From the NCBI GenBank assembly GCA_025465095.1, contig JAODME010000023.1:1-47582 (forward strand): 47,582 nucleotides of DNA. Reading direction: 5' to 3'. A program made the translations under genes and the position numbers. Positions within the stretch are counted from its first letter, which is position 1. Every line of letters begins with the position of its first letter. This document shows positions 9,298 through 17,897 of the stretch, in pieces. The stretch comes from Microbacteriaceae bacterium (lineage in GTDB: Bacteria > Actinomycetota > Actinomycetes > Actinomycetales > Microbacteriaceae). Below the pieces are notes generated by a model. The model made no database searches and had not been told where the DNA came from. It was given only the letters and a program-made list of their open reading frames with translations.

Positions 9298-11049
9298 CTA
9301 CTTCACTTTCTCATCGGATGCGTCGTACACGGGAGCGTCGGGGGCGTCCTTGAGCGGCCCGACCCCCACGGGGATGCCCGCCTCGGGATGTGCCAGGTCG
9401 AAAGCCGGCGACTCGGATCGGATTCGCGGGATCGACGTGAAGTTGTGTCGAGGCGGCGGGCAGGACGTCGCCCACTCGAGCGACCGCGCATAGCCCCACG
9501 GGTCGTTCACCGTCACGGTCGGCGCGCGGCGCGCGGTGATCCAGACGTTGTAGAGGAACGGCAGCATCGAGGCGCCGAGGATCATCGCCCCCACAGTCGA
9601 AAGCTGATTCATCCACTCGAATCCGTCCTCAGGCTGGTAGGTCGCGTAGCGTCGCGGCATTCCGATCACGCCGAGCCAGTGTTGGATGAGGAACGTCATG
9701 TGGAACCCGATGAAGAGCAGCCAGAAGTGAATCTTGCCCAGTCGCTCGTCGAGCATCTTGCCTGTCCATTTGGGCCACCAGAAGTAGAAGCCGCTGAACA
9801 TAGCGAAGACGACCGTGCCGAAGACGACGTAGTGGAAGTGCGCGACGACGAAGTAAGTGTCGGAGACGTGGAAGTCGAGCGGAGGTGAAGCGAGAATCAC
9901 TCCGGTGAGTCCGCCGAACGTGAAGGTGATGAGGAAGCCGATTGCCCAGATCATGGGCGTCTCGAAGGTCACAGAGCCGCGCCACATCGTGCCGATCCAG
10001 TTGAAGATCTTCACCCCTGTCGGAACGGCGATGAGCATCGTCATGAGGGCGAAGAACGGCAGCAGTACCGACCCGGTCACGTACATGTGGTGGGCCCATA
10101 CAGTCACCGACAGCGCGGCGATCGCGATCGTCGCGTAGATCAGCGTCTTATAGCCGAAGATCGGTTTGCGGCTGAATACCGGCAGAACCTCGGAGATGAT
10201 GCCGAAGAACGGCAGCGCGATGATGTAGACCTCTGGGTGCCCGAAGAACCAGAACAGGTGCTGCCAGAGGATCGCTCCCCCGGCTTCTGGATTGTAGAGG
10301 TGGGAGCCGAGGATGCGGTCGGCGCCGAGCGCGAAGAAGGCTGCGGCGAGCACCGGGAAGGCCATGATCACGAGGATCGACGTGATCAGCACGTTCCAGG
10401 TGAAGATCGCCATCCGGAACATGGTCATGCCGGGTGCGCGCATCGTGATGATGGTGGTGATGAAGTTGACCGCACCGAGGATGGTGCCGAACCCGCTGAG
10501 CGCAAGTCCCATTACCCAGAGATCGCCTCCGAGGCCGGGAGTGAACGTGGTCGTGGACAGCGGCGTGTACGCGGTCCAGCCAAACGATGCTGCACCCTGC
10601 GGGGTGAGGAACCCCGCGACCGCGATCGCGGAGCCGAAGCTGTAGAGCCAGTAGGCGAACGCGTTCAGCCGGGGGAAGGCGACATCCGGGGCACCGATCT
10701 GGAGCGGCATGAGAACGTTCGCGAACCCGGCGAACAGGGGCGTCGCGAACATCAGCAGCATGATGGTGCCGTGCATGGTGAACAGCTGGTTGTACTGTTC
10801 CTTGCTCTGCAGCAGGTCGAGGCCCGGTGCGAACAGCTGGGCGCGGATCACGAGAGCCATCACGCCGGCGAGACAGAAGTAGATGAACGACGTGATCAGG
10901 TACAGGTACCCGATTTTCTTATGATCGGTCGTTGTAAGCCAGTTCACGAAGACGTTGCCCTTCGTGCCGACCCTGGATGCCTGGAAGTTCTGCCCGGAGG
11001 GAGTGCCAGTGGAGGGTGCGGTGACGGTGGTGGTAGTGGTGGCGCTCAT
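9298..11049 (-). CDS. ctaD: Cytochrome c oxidase subunit I
   Basis: This 583-residue catalytic subunit holds heme a and the heme a3-CuB centre where oxygen is reduced and protons are pumped. Visible ligands include the low-spin heme His in T-M-H-G-T (residue 93), the H-P-E-V-Y motif at 271-275 with the cross-linked His-Tyr pair and the D-channel Glu, and the CuB His-His in W-A-H-H-M-Y at 320-321. About twelve membrane segments are present. The length is normal for actinobacterial CtaD. It lies 9 nt after ctaC and is followed by ctaF. Confidence 0.97.
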   Translation of the reverse strand: MSATTTTTVTAPSTGTPSGQNFQASRVGTKGNVFVNWLTTTDHKKIGYLYLITSFIYFCLAGVMALVIRAQLFAPGLDLLQSKEQYNQLFTMHGTIMLLMFATPLFAGFANVLMPLQIGAPDVAFPRLNAFAYWLYSFGSAIAVAGFLTPQGAASFGWTAYTPLSTTTFTPGLGGDLWVMGLALSGFGTILGAVNFITTIITMRAPGMTMFRMAIFTWNVLITSILVIMAFPVLAAAFFALGADRILGSHLYNPEAGGAILWQHLFWFFGHPEVYIIALPFFGIISEVLPVFSRKPIFGYKTLIYATIAIAALSVTVWAHHMYVTGSVLLPFFALMTMLIAVPTGVKIFNWIGTMWRGSVTFETPMIWAIGFLITFTFGGLTGVILASPPLDFHVSDTYFVVAHFHYVVFGTVVFAMFSGFYFWWPKWTGKMLDERLGKIHFWLLFIGFHMTFLIQHWLGVIGMPRRYATYQPEDGFEWMNQLSTVGAMILGASMLPFLYNVWITARRAPTVTVNDPWGYARSLEWATSCPPPRHNFTSIPRIRSESPAFDLAHPEAGIPVGVGPLKDAPDAPVYDASDEKVK

Positions 11050-11058
11050 CGTGGTGAC

Positions 11059-11934
11059 CTATTCGCGTTCCGGAGCTTCGGTGCCTGGCTGGTTTTGGTT
11101 GGTGATGTACTCGGCGCCGAGTGTGCCGGTCTGACCCGCCTCGGCGAGGCTATCGATGTAGTCGTCGTACTCCTCCTGCTCAACGACCTTCACCTGGAAG
11201 AGCATGAGCGCGTGGTATTCGCCGCACAGTTCGGCGCACTTGCCCATGAAGGTGCCGGTCTCGAGCGGGGTGAAGAACATGAAGTTGGTCTTGCCGGGGA
11301 TCGTGTCCTTCTTGTAGAGGAAGTCGACCACCCAGAATGAGTGCGCGACATCGCGCGTCTCGAGGTTTATCTGCACGCTCTTGCCGACCGGCAAGTAGAG
11401 CACGGGCAACTGGTCGTAGTCGATCGTGTCTTCGGTGTCGGTCTCCTGAGCCTGGATGCCCTCGAAGTAGACGCCGTCGCCGCCGGGGCCCTCGTTCAGG
11501 TAGTTGAAGTCCCAGCCCCATCGCTTTCCGTAGACCTCGATGTTCACGTCGGGATCCTCGATCGGCGACTCGATCGCCGCCTGGTCGCGAGCGGTGAACG
11601 CGAAGAACCCGAGCACCAGGATGAGCGGAACGATCGTGTAGAAGATCTCGATCGGAAGGTTGTATCGCAACTGCACGGGAAGGCCGGTCTGTCCCTTGCG
11701 ACGCCGGTAGACCACGGCCGCCCAGATGATGAGGCCCCAAGTGACGATTCCGACGGCAAGGAGCACGAGCCAGGAGTTGACCCAGAGGCCGGTGATCCGG
11801 TCCGTGTGGTTAGTGGTGCTCGGGTCCCCCGGCAGGAAGCCCCGAAGTTGAACCTGGGTACATCCCGCCAGCACGACGACAAGTGTTGCGGCGATCGGAA
11901 TGGTTGCCCATCGTAGACGGCGGTTAGAGCGCAC
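11059..11934 (-). CDS. ctaC: Cytochrome c oxidase subunit II (lipoprotein)
   Basis: This 291-residue subunit accepts electrons from cytochrome c at its CuA site. The N-terminus is a lipoprotein signal with lipobox L-A-G-C, Cys at residue 25. Two membrane helices follow (about 52-76 and 97-115). The CuA ligands are His198, C-A-E-L-C at 233-237, His241 and Met244. I chose the GTG at 11934 because GAAAGG precedes it by 6 nt and the signal peptide starts there; the longer frame reaching 12213 is out of place. A perfect 20-bp palindrome sits over its likely start of transcription. ctaD and ctaF follow. Confidence 0.95.
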   Translation of the reverse strand: MRSNRRLRWATIPIAATLVVVLAGCTQVQLRGFLPGDPSTTNHTDRITGLWVNSWLVLLAVGIVTWGLIIWAAVVYRRRKGQTGLPVQLRYNLPIEIFYTIVPLILVLGFFAFTARDQAAIESPIEDPDVNIEVYGKRWGWDFNYLNEGPGGDGVYFEGIQAQETDTEDTIDYDQLPVLYLPVGKSVQINLETRDVAHSFWVVDFLYKKDTIPGKTNFMFFTPLETGTFMGKCAELCGEYHALMLFQVKVVEQEEYDDYIDSLAEAGQTGTLGAEYITNQNQPGTEAPERE

Positions 11935-11956
11935 CGGGAACCTTTCGGATGACACG

Positions 11957-11976
11957 GACTGTGATGCATCACAGTC
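11957..11976. promoter_or_regulatory. Perfect 20-bp palindrome at the ctaC promoter
   Basis: GACTGTGATGCATCACAGTC equals its own reverse complement. It lies 22 nt upstream of the ctaC GTG and overlaps the 3' part of a candidate -10 (TAGACT, 11973-11978, minus strand) and the predicted start point. The core is TGTGA-N4-TCACA, like a CRP/FNR-family site but with a spacer 2 bp shorter than the usual N6. A repressor operator is the simplest reading. Confidence 0.6.
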
Positions 11977-11978
11977 TA
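11973..11978 (-). promoter_or_regulatory. Candidate -10 element of ctaC
   Basis: TAGACT on the minus strand would place the start of transcription near 11966, giving a leader of about 32 nt with GAAAGG before the GTG. The same hexamer occurs before erpA. No good -35 is seen. Confidence 0.45.
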
Positions 11979-12046
11979 TTTGACCTTGCCAGCCTACCGG
12001 GAAGCGCGCGCGTCGAGCGACCGCGAAAGCGCGGCCCGAGACGCAG

Positions 12047-12077
12047 AAAGGGGAATCGCCACCGGCGATTCCCCTTT
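12047..12077 (-). terminator. Terminator between erpA and ctaC
   Basis: A perfect 14-bp stem with a 3-nt loop (AAAGGGGAATCGCC and its complement) lies 32 nt after the erpA stop. Short T-tracts flank it in both directions. It should keep erpA transcription from running into ctaC. Confidence 0.85.
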
Positions 12078-12109
12078 TCTGGCGCCCGTCAGGCGGGCGC
12101 ATCGTGCTG

Positions 12110-12505
12110 CTAGTGAAACGAGTCCCCGCAGGCGCAACTGCCGCCCGCGTTCGGATTGTCGATCGTGAATCCCTGCTTCTGGATGGTGTCCTCGAAGTCG
12201 ATGCTCGCACCATCGAGGTACGGAACGCTCATCTTGTCGACGACCACCTCGACCCCGTCGAAGTCGACGGTTGCGTCGCCGTCGAGCAGACGCTCGTCGA
12301 AATAGAGCTGGTAGATGAGCCCGGAACACCCGCCCGGCTGCACTGCGACGCGCAGGCGAAGGTCGTCGCGCGCCTCCTGCTCGTAGAGGCTGCGCACCTT
12401 CGCGGCGGCGGTGTCAGTGAGGTTCACGCCGTGGGCGGCCGCGACGGCGTCGGGCGCCGCGTCGCTGGTGGCGACTGCCGCTTCGGTCAGTGTCGTGTCG
12501 GTCAT
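12110..12505 (-). CDS. erpA: Iron-sulfur cluster insertion protein (ErpA/HesB family)
   Basis: This 131-residue A-type carrier binds an Fe-S cluster and passes it to target enzymes. The conserved cysteines are in Q-P-G-G-C-S-G-L and in the C-terminal G-S-C-A-C-G-D-S-F. The first 30 residues are an Ala-rich extension before the domain. I prefer the ATG at 12505 over the GTG two codons earlier because AAGGAG (12511-12516) lies 5 nt before it. It is a single-gene unit with its own TAGACT -10 and its own terminator. Its place beside the oxidase and bc1 genes fits a need to mature the Rieske cluster, though that is inference. Confidence 0.92.
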   Translation of the reverse strand: MTDTTLTEAAVATSDAAPDAVAAAHGVNLTDTAAAKVRSLYEQEARDDLRLRVAVQPGGCSGLIYQLYFDERLLDGDATVDFDGVEVVVDKMSVPYLDGASIDFEDTIQKQGFTIDNPNAGGSCACGDSFH

Positions 12506-12541
12506 GGCCACTCCTTGCCTGTAGAGAAAAAGCCTTCCAAC

Positions 12542-12547
12542 AGTCTA
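12542..12547 (-). promoter_or_regulatory. Candidate -10 element of erpA
   Basis: TAGACT on the minus strand predicts a start of transcription near 12535 and a leader of about 30 nt containing AAGGAG. Confidence 0.45.
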
Positions 12548-12584
12548 AGCACCGCGGCTGCGAGTTTGTTCCCGATGCGAGGGC

Positions 12585-13991
12585 CTACCCGGCGCGTTCG
12601 TTGAGGCGCGCGAGCAGCACCGCTTCGGCGAGCACCGCCCGGTGGAACACGCCCAAGTGCAGTGACTCGTTTGGGCTGTGCGCGCGGGAGTCGGGGTCCT
12701 CGACTCCGGTGACGAGGATCTGCGCGCTCGGGAAGCGCTCGACGAGGTCGGCGATGAATGGGATCGATCCGCCAATGCCCATCTCCACTGCCTCGACCCC
12801 CCAGGCATCCGTCATCGCCTGCTTCGCCTCCGTGACGGCCCAGCCGCTCGTGTCGACGAGGAACGGGTTGCCGGTGTCGACGTCGGTGATCTCGATCCGC
12901 GCGCCGAAGGGCGCGTTCGCGCGCAGGTGCCGTTCGATCGCTGCGAAGGCGTCCGCCGCGTCCTGCCCTGGCGCGATCCTGGCGCTGATCCGCACCGAAG
13001 TCGACGGCGACAGCGTGTTCGATGCGTTGGCGACACTCGGCGCGTCGAAGCCCGTTACGGTGATCGCGGGCTGCGACCAGATCCGGCTGAGGATGCTGCC
13101 GGTTCCGATCGCGCCTACTCCATCGAGCAGTCCGGCCTCGCGTCGCAACTGCTCCTCGTCGTAGTCGGGCGTCTCCGCGTCTCGGCTCGTGAGCCCGGCC
13201 ACCGCGACGCTGCCGTTCTCGTCATGAAGGCTCGCGAGCAGGCGGATCATCGCGAGCATGCCGTCAGGAACCGCTCCCCCGAACATGCCCGAATGCGAGG
13301 CGTGGGCGAGGGTCGAAACGGTGAGCCGGAAGGTGACGTTGCCGCGGAGCCCGACCGTGAGGGCGGGCGTGTCGACGTTCCAGTTGTCTGAGTCGGCGAC
13401 GACTATGACATCCGCCTCGAGTTCCGCGTGGTGCTCCGCGAGGAAGCTGGCGAAGGAGCGCGATCCGAACTCCTCCTCGCCCTCGATGAACAGCACGAGG
13501 CCGAGATCGAAGTCCGGCCCGGACGTCTCGACCAGGGCGCGGATCGCTGCGACGTGGGCCATCACTCCCGCCTTGTCGTCGGCTGCTCCACGTCCGTAAA
13601 GCCTCTCGCCCCGCACGGTCGGCTCGAACGGGGGCGACTCCCAGTCCTCATCGTTCCCGGGCGGCTGCACGTCGTGGTGGGCGTAGAGCATGATCGTCGG
13701 CCTGCCGTTTCGTGCCGCCCTGGTCGCGAGGACGGCAGGCTGCCCGAGAACTTCGGACGCCCGCTGCGTGGCGCTCGAGATTTGCACCGTCTCGAACACG
13801 CCAAGTCCGGTGACGAGCGAGGCGACCGCATCGGCGCTGTCCCTTACGTGTCGAGGGTCGAAGGCGGCCCAGGACACGGACGGGATGCGCACAAGCCTCG
13901 ACAGGTCGGCGATCGCCGATGGGAGCCCCGACTGCACGGAGGTTCTGAGCGAGTCGAGCAGATCGGGGCGTGTGGGCGGTGCAGAGGTCAT
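12585..13991 (-). CDS. M20-family dipeptidase
   Basis: This 468-residue zinc peptidase of the M20/CPG2 group probably cleaves dipeptides or N-acyl amino acids in the cytoplasm. The first metal site reads Y-A-H-H-D-V-Q at residues 103-109. The bridging Asp is in R-G-A-A-D-D-K-A-G at 134-142, and the catalytic Glu pair is in I-E-G-E-E-E at 169-174. The insert of the dimerisation domain follows and the length is normal for the group. A TAAGAT -10 lies 7 nt before the ATG, so the mRNA appears leaderless. The substrate cannot be read from sequence. Confidence 0.9.
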   Translation of the reverse strand: MTSAPPTRPDLLDSLRTSVQSGLPSAIADLSRLVRIPSVSWAAFDPRHVRDSADAVASLVTGLGVFETVQISSATQRASEVLGQPAVLATRAARNGRPTIMLYAHHDVQPPGNDEDWESPPFEPTVRGERLYGRGAADDKAGVMAHVAAIRALVETSGPDFDLGLVLFIEGEEEFGSRSFASFLAEHHAELEADVIVVADSDNWNVDTPALTVGLRGNVTFRLTVSTLAHASHSGMFGGAVPDGMLAMIRLLASLHDENGSVAVAGLTSRDAETPDYDEEQLRREAGLLDGVGAIGTGSILSRIWSQPAITVTGFDAPSVANASNTLSPSTSVRISARIAPGQDAADAFAAIERHLRANAPFGARIEITDVDTGNPFLVDTSGWAVTEAKQAMTDAWGVEAVEMGIGGSIPFIADLVERFPSAQILVTGVEDPDSRAHSPNESLHLGVFHRAVLAEAVLLARLNERAG

Positions 13992-13996
13992 GCGAG

Positions 13997-14004
13997 TAAT
14001 CTTA
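13997..14004. promoter_or_regulatory. Shared two-way -10 element (M20 dipeptidase / DUF3043 gene)
   Basis: TAATCTTA reads TAATCT on the plus strand (13997-14002) and TAAGAT on the minus strand (13999-14004). The only 41 bp between the two genes contain both. Minus-strand transcription would start at the dipeptidase ATG; plus-strand transcription would start near 14009 and carry AAGGAT before the DUF3043 ATG. Confidence 0.5.
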
Positions 14005-14032
14005 AGAGGACTTCTACGGCAAGGATCCCCTC

Positions 14033-14638
14033 ATGGCACGGACGCCCAACGGCAAGAGCGCACCTCTCGGCAAGAGCGAGGGCGATGTCGGCTCCGAGCT
14101 CGACGGCGTGAGCGGCGAAGGGATGGCGAGCGGAAAGGGTCGCCCGACCCCGACCCGACGCGAGCGGGAGGCGGCGAACATCCGCCCCCTGATCTCGAAC
14201 GATCGCAAGGCCGCGAACAAGGCCGCGCGGGCGAAGATGGCGCAGGCGCGCGAGAAGGCACGCATCGGTATGGCGAACGGTGAGGAGCGGTATCTGCCCA
14301 CTCGGGACAGGGGGCCGCAACGCAAGTACATCCGGGACTATGTCGACGCTCGCTTCAGCGCCGGCGAGGCGCTGATCCCCCTGATGTTCCTCGTGATCCT
14401 GACCACCTTCGTACCCGGCGTCGAAGTGTATTCCTTCCTCGCGCTGTGGGCGTTCTTCATCATCGCCGTCATCGACTGCGTCATCCTCGGCGTGATCGTC
14501 AAGAAGAAGCTCGCGGCGCGGTTCGGCGCCGACAAGGTGGAGCGCGGAACGAAGTGGTACGCCGCGATGCGCGCCCTGCAGTTGCGGCCGATGCGACTGC
14601 CGAAGCCGCAGGTGAAACGCTGGAACTATCCGGCCTGA
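14033..14638 (+). CDS. DUF3043 membrane protein
   Basis: This 201-residue protein matches the actinobacterial DUF3043 family, whose function is unknown. The first 100 residues are highly charged (Lys, Arg, Glu, Ala) with predicted helix, including R-R-E-R-E-A-A-N near 42-49. Two membrane segments follow at about 111-127 and 131-151. The basic C-terminus ends R-W-N-Y-P-A. AAGGATCC before the ATG serves as ribosome site. It diverges from the M20 dipeptidase with only 41 bp between starts and converges on pyrD. The charged tail suggests a cytoplasmic face that binds nucleic acid or acidic partners, but that is speculation. Confidence 0.82.
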   Translation: MARTPNGKSAPLGKSEGDVGSELDGVSGEGMASGKGRPTPTRREREAANIRPLISNDRKAANKAARAKMAQAREKARIGMANGEERYLPTRDRGPQRKYIRDYVDARFSAGEALIPLMFLVILTTFVPGVEVYSFLALWAFFIIAVIDCVILGVIVKKKLAARFGADKVERGTKWYAAMRALQLRPMRLPKPQVKRWNYPA

Positions 14639-14675
14639 TCGCCCTCGCGGTCAGTCTCGACCACGCGCCGACGGT

Positions 14676-14782
14676 GCGGTGCAACACCGCGCTGGGACGA
14701 CCGCAGGTCCGACGGTGGCGTCCCCCGGACGGTGAATCCGGGGCTGCAGCGGTGTGTCTTCCCACCCGTGCGGCGTGGCACG
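14676..14782. terminator. Row of three hairpins between DUF3043 gene and pyrD
   Basis: The convergent gap holds GCGGT/ACCGC (14676-14690), CCCCGGA/TCCGGGG (14723-14743, 7-bp stem) and CGTGC/GCACG (14767-14782). None has a T-run. The middle stem is the best candidate for a two-way terminator. Confidence 0.4.
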
Positions 14783-14802
14783 TCGGATCACCTTCCGCAC
14801 AG

Positions 14803-15870
14803 TCAGAACGCGAGGGGCTCCCGGGACTGTCGACCTGCTTCGAGCCTTCGCCGTTTCAGCAGGCCGCGGTTGATCTGGCGAGCCCAGAGCGGTCCGCGAT
14901 AGAGGAACGCCGTGTAGCCCTGCACGAGCGTCGCGCCCGCGGCGAGTCGCTCGGCGACGTCGGCGGCCGTATCGACTCCCCCGACCGAGATGACGCACAG
15001 CTCCCTCGGCACGGTCGCGCGGATGAGGCGCAGGACATCGAGCGATCGCCCTGCGAGCGGGGCGCCGGACAGCCCCCCGTCACCGGCGGCTTCGACTAAC
15101 GCGGCCGGGCTGCGCAGGCCAGCGCGGGACAGCGTGGTGTTCGTGGCGATGATGCCGTCCAGGGCGAGGTCCGTCACCAGTCCGGCGAGCCTCACCACCT
15201 CGTCGTCGGTCAGGTCAGGCGCTATCTTGACCAGCACGGGGGTGCTGCCGGCGACATCCTTCACCGCGGTCAGCAGCGGGGCGAGTCGGTCGAGTTCCTG
15301 AAGCCCGCGCAGACCCGGCGTGTTGGGTGAACTCACGTTCACTGCGAGATAGTCGGATACCGGAGCGAGCAGGCGGGCGCTCACGAGGTAGTCGTCGATC
15401 GCATCATCCACCGCGACGACACGGGACTTGCCGATGTTCGCACCGACGATCGGCCGGTCAGGTCCCGGCCCCTCCCGCCGGAGGAGCGCCGCTGCGGCCG
15501 CCGCACCGGAGTTGTTGAAGCCCATCCGATTGATAACGGCGCGGTCGGCAATAAGCCGGAACAATCGCGGTCTTTCGTTGCCTGCTTGCGGAATCGCCGT
15601 GAGCGTTCCGACCTCGACGTGACCGAAGCCGAGGCATCCGAGCCCCCGGACCGCTTCGCCGTCCTTGTCGAAGCCCGCCGCCACGCCGAACGGCGAGTCG
15701 AACGTGAGACCTAGCGCGTGCGTCCGGAGAGACGGATGCGGCCGGGTCATCCAGCGCAGCAGCGGACCGAGTCCGACCCGCGGAATCATTCGGATGACAG
15801 CCGTCGCGAGGTGATGCGCCAGCTCCGGGTCCATGCGCCTCAGAACGAGGGAGAAGAAGAGCGGATACAT
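14803..15870 (-). CDS. pyrD: Dihydroorotate dehydrogenase (quinone), class 2
   Basis: This 355-residue flavoenzyme oxidises dihydroorotate to orotate and passes electrons to membrane quinone in pyrimidine synthesis. The N-terminal amphipathic helix pair (M-Y-P-L-F-F-S-L-V-L-R-R-M-D-P-E) marks the membrane-associated class 2. Other signs are F-G-V-A-A-G-F-D-K-D-G-E, N-R-M-G-F-N-N-S-G and N-V-S-S-P-N-T-P-G-L, which holds the catalytic Ser region. A TAGCCT hexamer 9 nt before the ATG suggests a very short leader. No other pyr gene is nearby. Confidence 0.96.
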   Translation of the reverse strand: MYPLFFSLVLRRMDPELAHHLATAVIRMIPRVGLGPLLRWMTRPHPSLRTHALGLTFDSPFGVAAGFDKDGEAVRGLGCLGFGHVEVGTLTAIPQAGNERPRLFRLIADRAVINRMGFNNSGAAAAAALLRREGPGPDRPIVGANIGKSRVVAVDDAIDDYLVSARLLAPVSDYLAVNVSSPNTPGLRGLQELDRLAPLLTAVKDVAGSTPVLVKIAPDLTDDEVVRLAGLVTDLALDGIIATNTTLSRAGLRSPAALVEAAGDGGLSGAPLAGRSLDVLRLIRATVPRELCVISVGGVDTAADVAERLAAGATLVQGYTAFLYRGPLWARQINRGLLKRRRLEAGRQSREPLAF

Positions 15871-15879
15871 GCCTCGATC

Positions 15880-15885
15880 AGGCTA
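15880..15885 (-). promoter_or_regulatory. Candidate -10 element of pyrD
   Basis: TAGCCT on the minus strand ends 9 nt before the ATG, leaving at most a 2-3 nt leader. Confidence 0.35.
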
Positions 15886-16063
15886 GCGGCTCCCGCAAGG
15901 CACCGGGGCATCCCGCCCGGCTGATCGAGCGCGAGGCCTGCACGAAGGCAACGTTTTTGGGCGTCGAATCGCGCGGCGATGGGTAACAACTTCGGCGCGA
16001 TGGAGTCGATGTCGCCCGGCGCTCCGGGCTTTTGCCATGGACCCGCTGCGCTTCGCCGGTGCC

Positions 16064-16528
16064 TCAGGTACCGACGGTCGGTTCGTGCTCGACACGCAGA
16101 AGCGTGATCGCCGTCTCGAAATCCTCGAGGGAATCGAAGCCTTGGTAGACGCTCGCGAATCTCAGATAGGCGACCTCGTCGAGTTCGCGCAGCGGCGGCA
16201 GGATCGCGAGGCCGATGTCGTTCGCCTCGATCTGCGAGGCTCCCGTCGCGCGAATGCTCTCTTCCACTTTTTGGGCGAGCATCGCGAGATCGATGTCGGT
16301 GACGGGTCGACCCTGGCACGCCTTGCGCACTCCGGTGACGATTTTCTCCCGACTGAACGGCTCGATGACACCGCTGCGCTTGACCACGTTGAGGCTCGCG
16401 GTCTCGGTCGTCGTGAACCGGCGACCGCATTCCGGGCACTGGCGGCGGCGACGGATGGAGAGGCCGTCGTCGCTCGTGCGGGAATCGACGACGCGCGAGT
16501 CAGGGTACCTGCAGAAGGGGCAGAACAT
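16064..16528 (-). CDS. nrdR: Transcriptional repressor NrdR
   Basis: This 154-residue regulator represses ribonucleotide reductase genes in response to ATP/dATP. The N-terminal zinc ribbon has C-P-F-C at residues 3-6 and C-P-E-C at 31-34, with a basic R-R-R-R-Q between them. An ATP-cone domain follows, starting near [11 protein letters not shown]. Length is typical (about 150). It lies 43 nt after hisD and has its own TATCCT -10 9 nt before the ATG. No nrd genes are in the window, so its targets are elsewhere. Confidence 0.96.
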   Translation of the reverse strand: MFCPFCRYPDSRVVDSRTSDDGLSIRRRRQCPECGRRFTTTETASLNVVKRSGVIEPFSREKIVTGVRKACQGRPVTDIDLAMLAQKVEESIRATGASQIEANDIGLAILPPLRELDEVAYLRFASVYQGFDSLEDFETAITLLRVEHEPTVGT

Positions 16529-16537
16529 GGTGACTCA

Positions 16538-16543
16538 AGGATA
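16538..16543 (-). promoter_or_regulatory. Candidate -10 element of nrdR
   Basis: TATCCT on the minus strand ends 9 nt before the nrdR ATG. This would give a leader of 2-3 nt, so nrdR need not depend on hisD transcription. Confidence 0.4.
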
Positions 16544-16571
16544 GGGCAGCAGTCGGTGGAAAACCGGGACC

Positions 16572-17882
16572 TCAGCGTTCGGCGAATCGAGCGGTGACGG
16601 CCGCGCCGTGCGCAGGGAGGTCTTCCGCCGCTGCGAGATCGACGATCCGGTTGCGAACATCGCCGAGTGCTGCCCGGTTGTACCGGATGACCTGCTGCGG
16701 TCGGAGGAACGTGTAGGCGCCGAGTCCCGAGGCGAATCGAGACGTTCCCCCGGTGGGTAGCACGTGATTCGAGCCGGCGAGGTAGTCGCCGAGGCTCACC
16801 GGTGAGTTCTCGCCAAGGAAGATCGCGCCGGCGTTGTGGATCAGGTCGAGGATAGCCGAGGGATCGCCCGTCTGGATCTCGAGGTGCTCGGGACCGTAGA
16901 CATTGCTGAAGGCGGCTGCGGCGGACAGGTCGTCGACGAGGACGACCGCCGACTGTGCCCCGGTCAGCGCCGCGCGAACGCGGTCTGAGTGGCGTGCGGA
17001 GGGCACGACCCGTTCGAGTTCCGAGCGCACACGGTCGGCGAAAAGGGCTGAGTCGGTCACGAGCACCGCCGCCGCAAGTTCGTCGTGCTCGGCTTGACTG
17101 ATGAGGTCGACTGCTACGAGCAGCGGGTCGGCCGCGGCATCCGCGATCACCAGGATCTCGGTGGGCCCCGCCTCTGAATCGATGCCGACCTGGCCGCGAA
17201 CCAGGCGCTTCGCCGCCGCCACGAAGACGTTTCCAGGCCCAGTGACGAGCTGCACGGGGGCGAGGTCGAGATCGGGCACTCCGTAGGCGAGGGCTCCGAT
17301 CGCGCCGGCGCCGCCCATCGCGTAGACCTCGTCGACTCCGAGGAGCCCGGCCGCGCCGAGGATAGTGGGGTGGATGGCGCCACCGAAGTCCTTCTGGGGA
17401 GGAGAGGCGAGCGCAATCGATGCCACTCCCGCCACCTGAGCGGGCACGACGTTCATGACGACGCTCGAGGGGTAGACGGCCTTGCCGCCTGGCACGTAAA
17501 GCCCGACGCGCGCGATGGGGCTCCACCGTTGGCTGACCTCGGCTCCATGACCCAGCGTCGTGACCGAGGGCGCAGGCACCTGAGCCTCAGACGCGCGGCG
17601 CACTCGAGCGATGGCCTCCTCGAGCGCGTCGCGCACGGCCGGTTCGAGACGCGAGACGGCGTCCGCGATGGCGGATGTTTGCACGCGCACGTGGTCGGGG
17701 CGCACACCGTCGAAGCGTTCCGCCTGCTCCAGAAGCGCGAGCCCGCCGCGAGCCCGAACGTCGGCGATCAGGGCGGACGCGGCATCCGTCGCCACCGAGA
17801 CGTCCGTGGTCGCGCGGGGAACGATGTCGAGGAGTTCGGCGTGGTTGAGGCGCCTGCCGCGCAGGTCAATGGTTTGAATCAT
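16572..17882 (-). CDS. hisD: Histidinol dehydrogenase
   Basis: This 436-residue zinc enzyme oxidises histidinol to histidine in two NAD-dependent steps, ending histidine synthesis. Recognisable blocks include Y-V-P-G-G-K-A-V-Y-P-S-S-V, the glycine-rich G-P-G-N-V-F-V-A-A-A-K, and G-P-T-E-I-L-V-I-A-D. The catalytic Glu-His pair lies in the G-P-E-H-L region (V-Y-G-P-E-H-L-E). The length matches the family. TACAGT sits 9 nt before the ATG. It lies between dnaE and nrdR; no other his gene is in the window. Confidence 0.96.
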   Translation of the reverse strand: MIQTIDLRGRRLNHAELLDIVPRATTDVSVATDAASALIADVRARGGLALLEQAERFDGVRPDHVRVQTSAIADAVSRLEPAVRDALEEAIARVRRASEAQVPAPSVTTLGHGAEVSQRWSPIARVGLYVPGGKAVYPSSVVMNVVPAQVAGVASIALASPPQKDFGGAIHPTILGAAGLLGVDEVYAMGGAGAIGALAYGVPDLDLAPVQLVTGPGNVFVAAAKRLVRGQVGIDSEAGPTEILVIADAAADPLLVAVDLISQAEHDELAAAVLVTDSALFADRVRSELERVVPSARHSDRVRAALTGAQSAVVLVDDLSAAAAFSNVYGPEHLEIQTGDPSAILDLIHNAGAIFLGENSPVSLGDYLAGSNHVLPTGGTSRFASGLGAYTFLRPQQVIRYNRAALGDVRNRIVDLAAAEDLPAHGAAVTARFAER

Positions 17883-17891
17883 GGCGCCTTA

Positions 17892-17897
17892 ACTGTA
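17892..17897 (-). promoter_or_regulatory. Candidate -10 element of hisD
   Basis: TACAGT on the minus strand ends 9 nt before the hisD ATG, predicting a 2-3 nt leader. Confidence 0.35.

Noticed and set aside
11935-12213. Upstream extension of ctaC to 12213
   Set aside because: It would run through the terminator hairpin and into erpA, and the lipoprotein signal peptide begins at the GTG at 11934.
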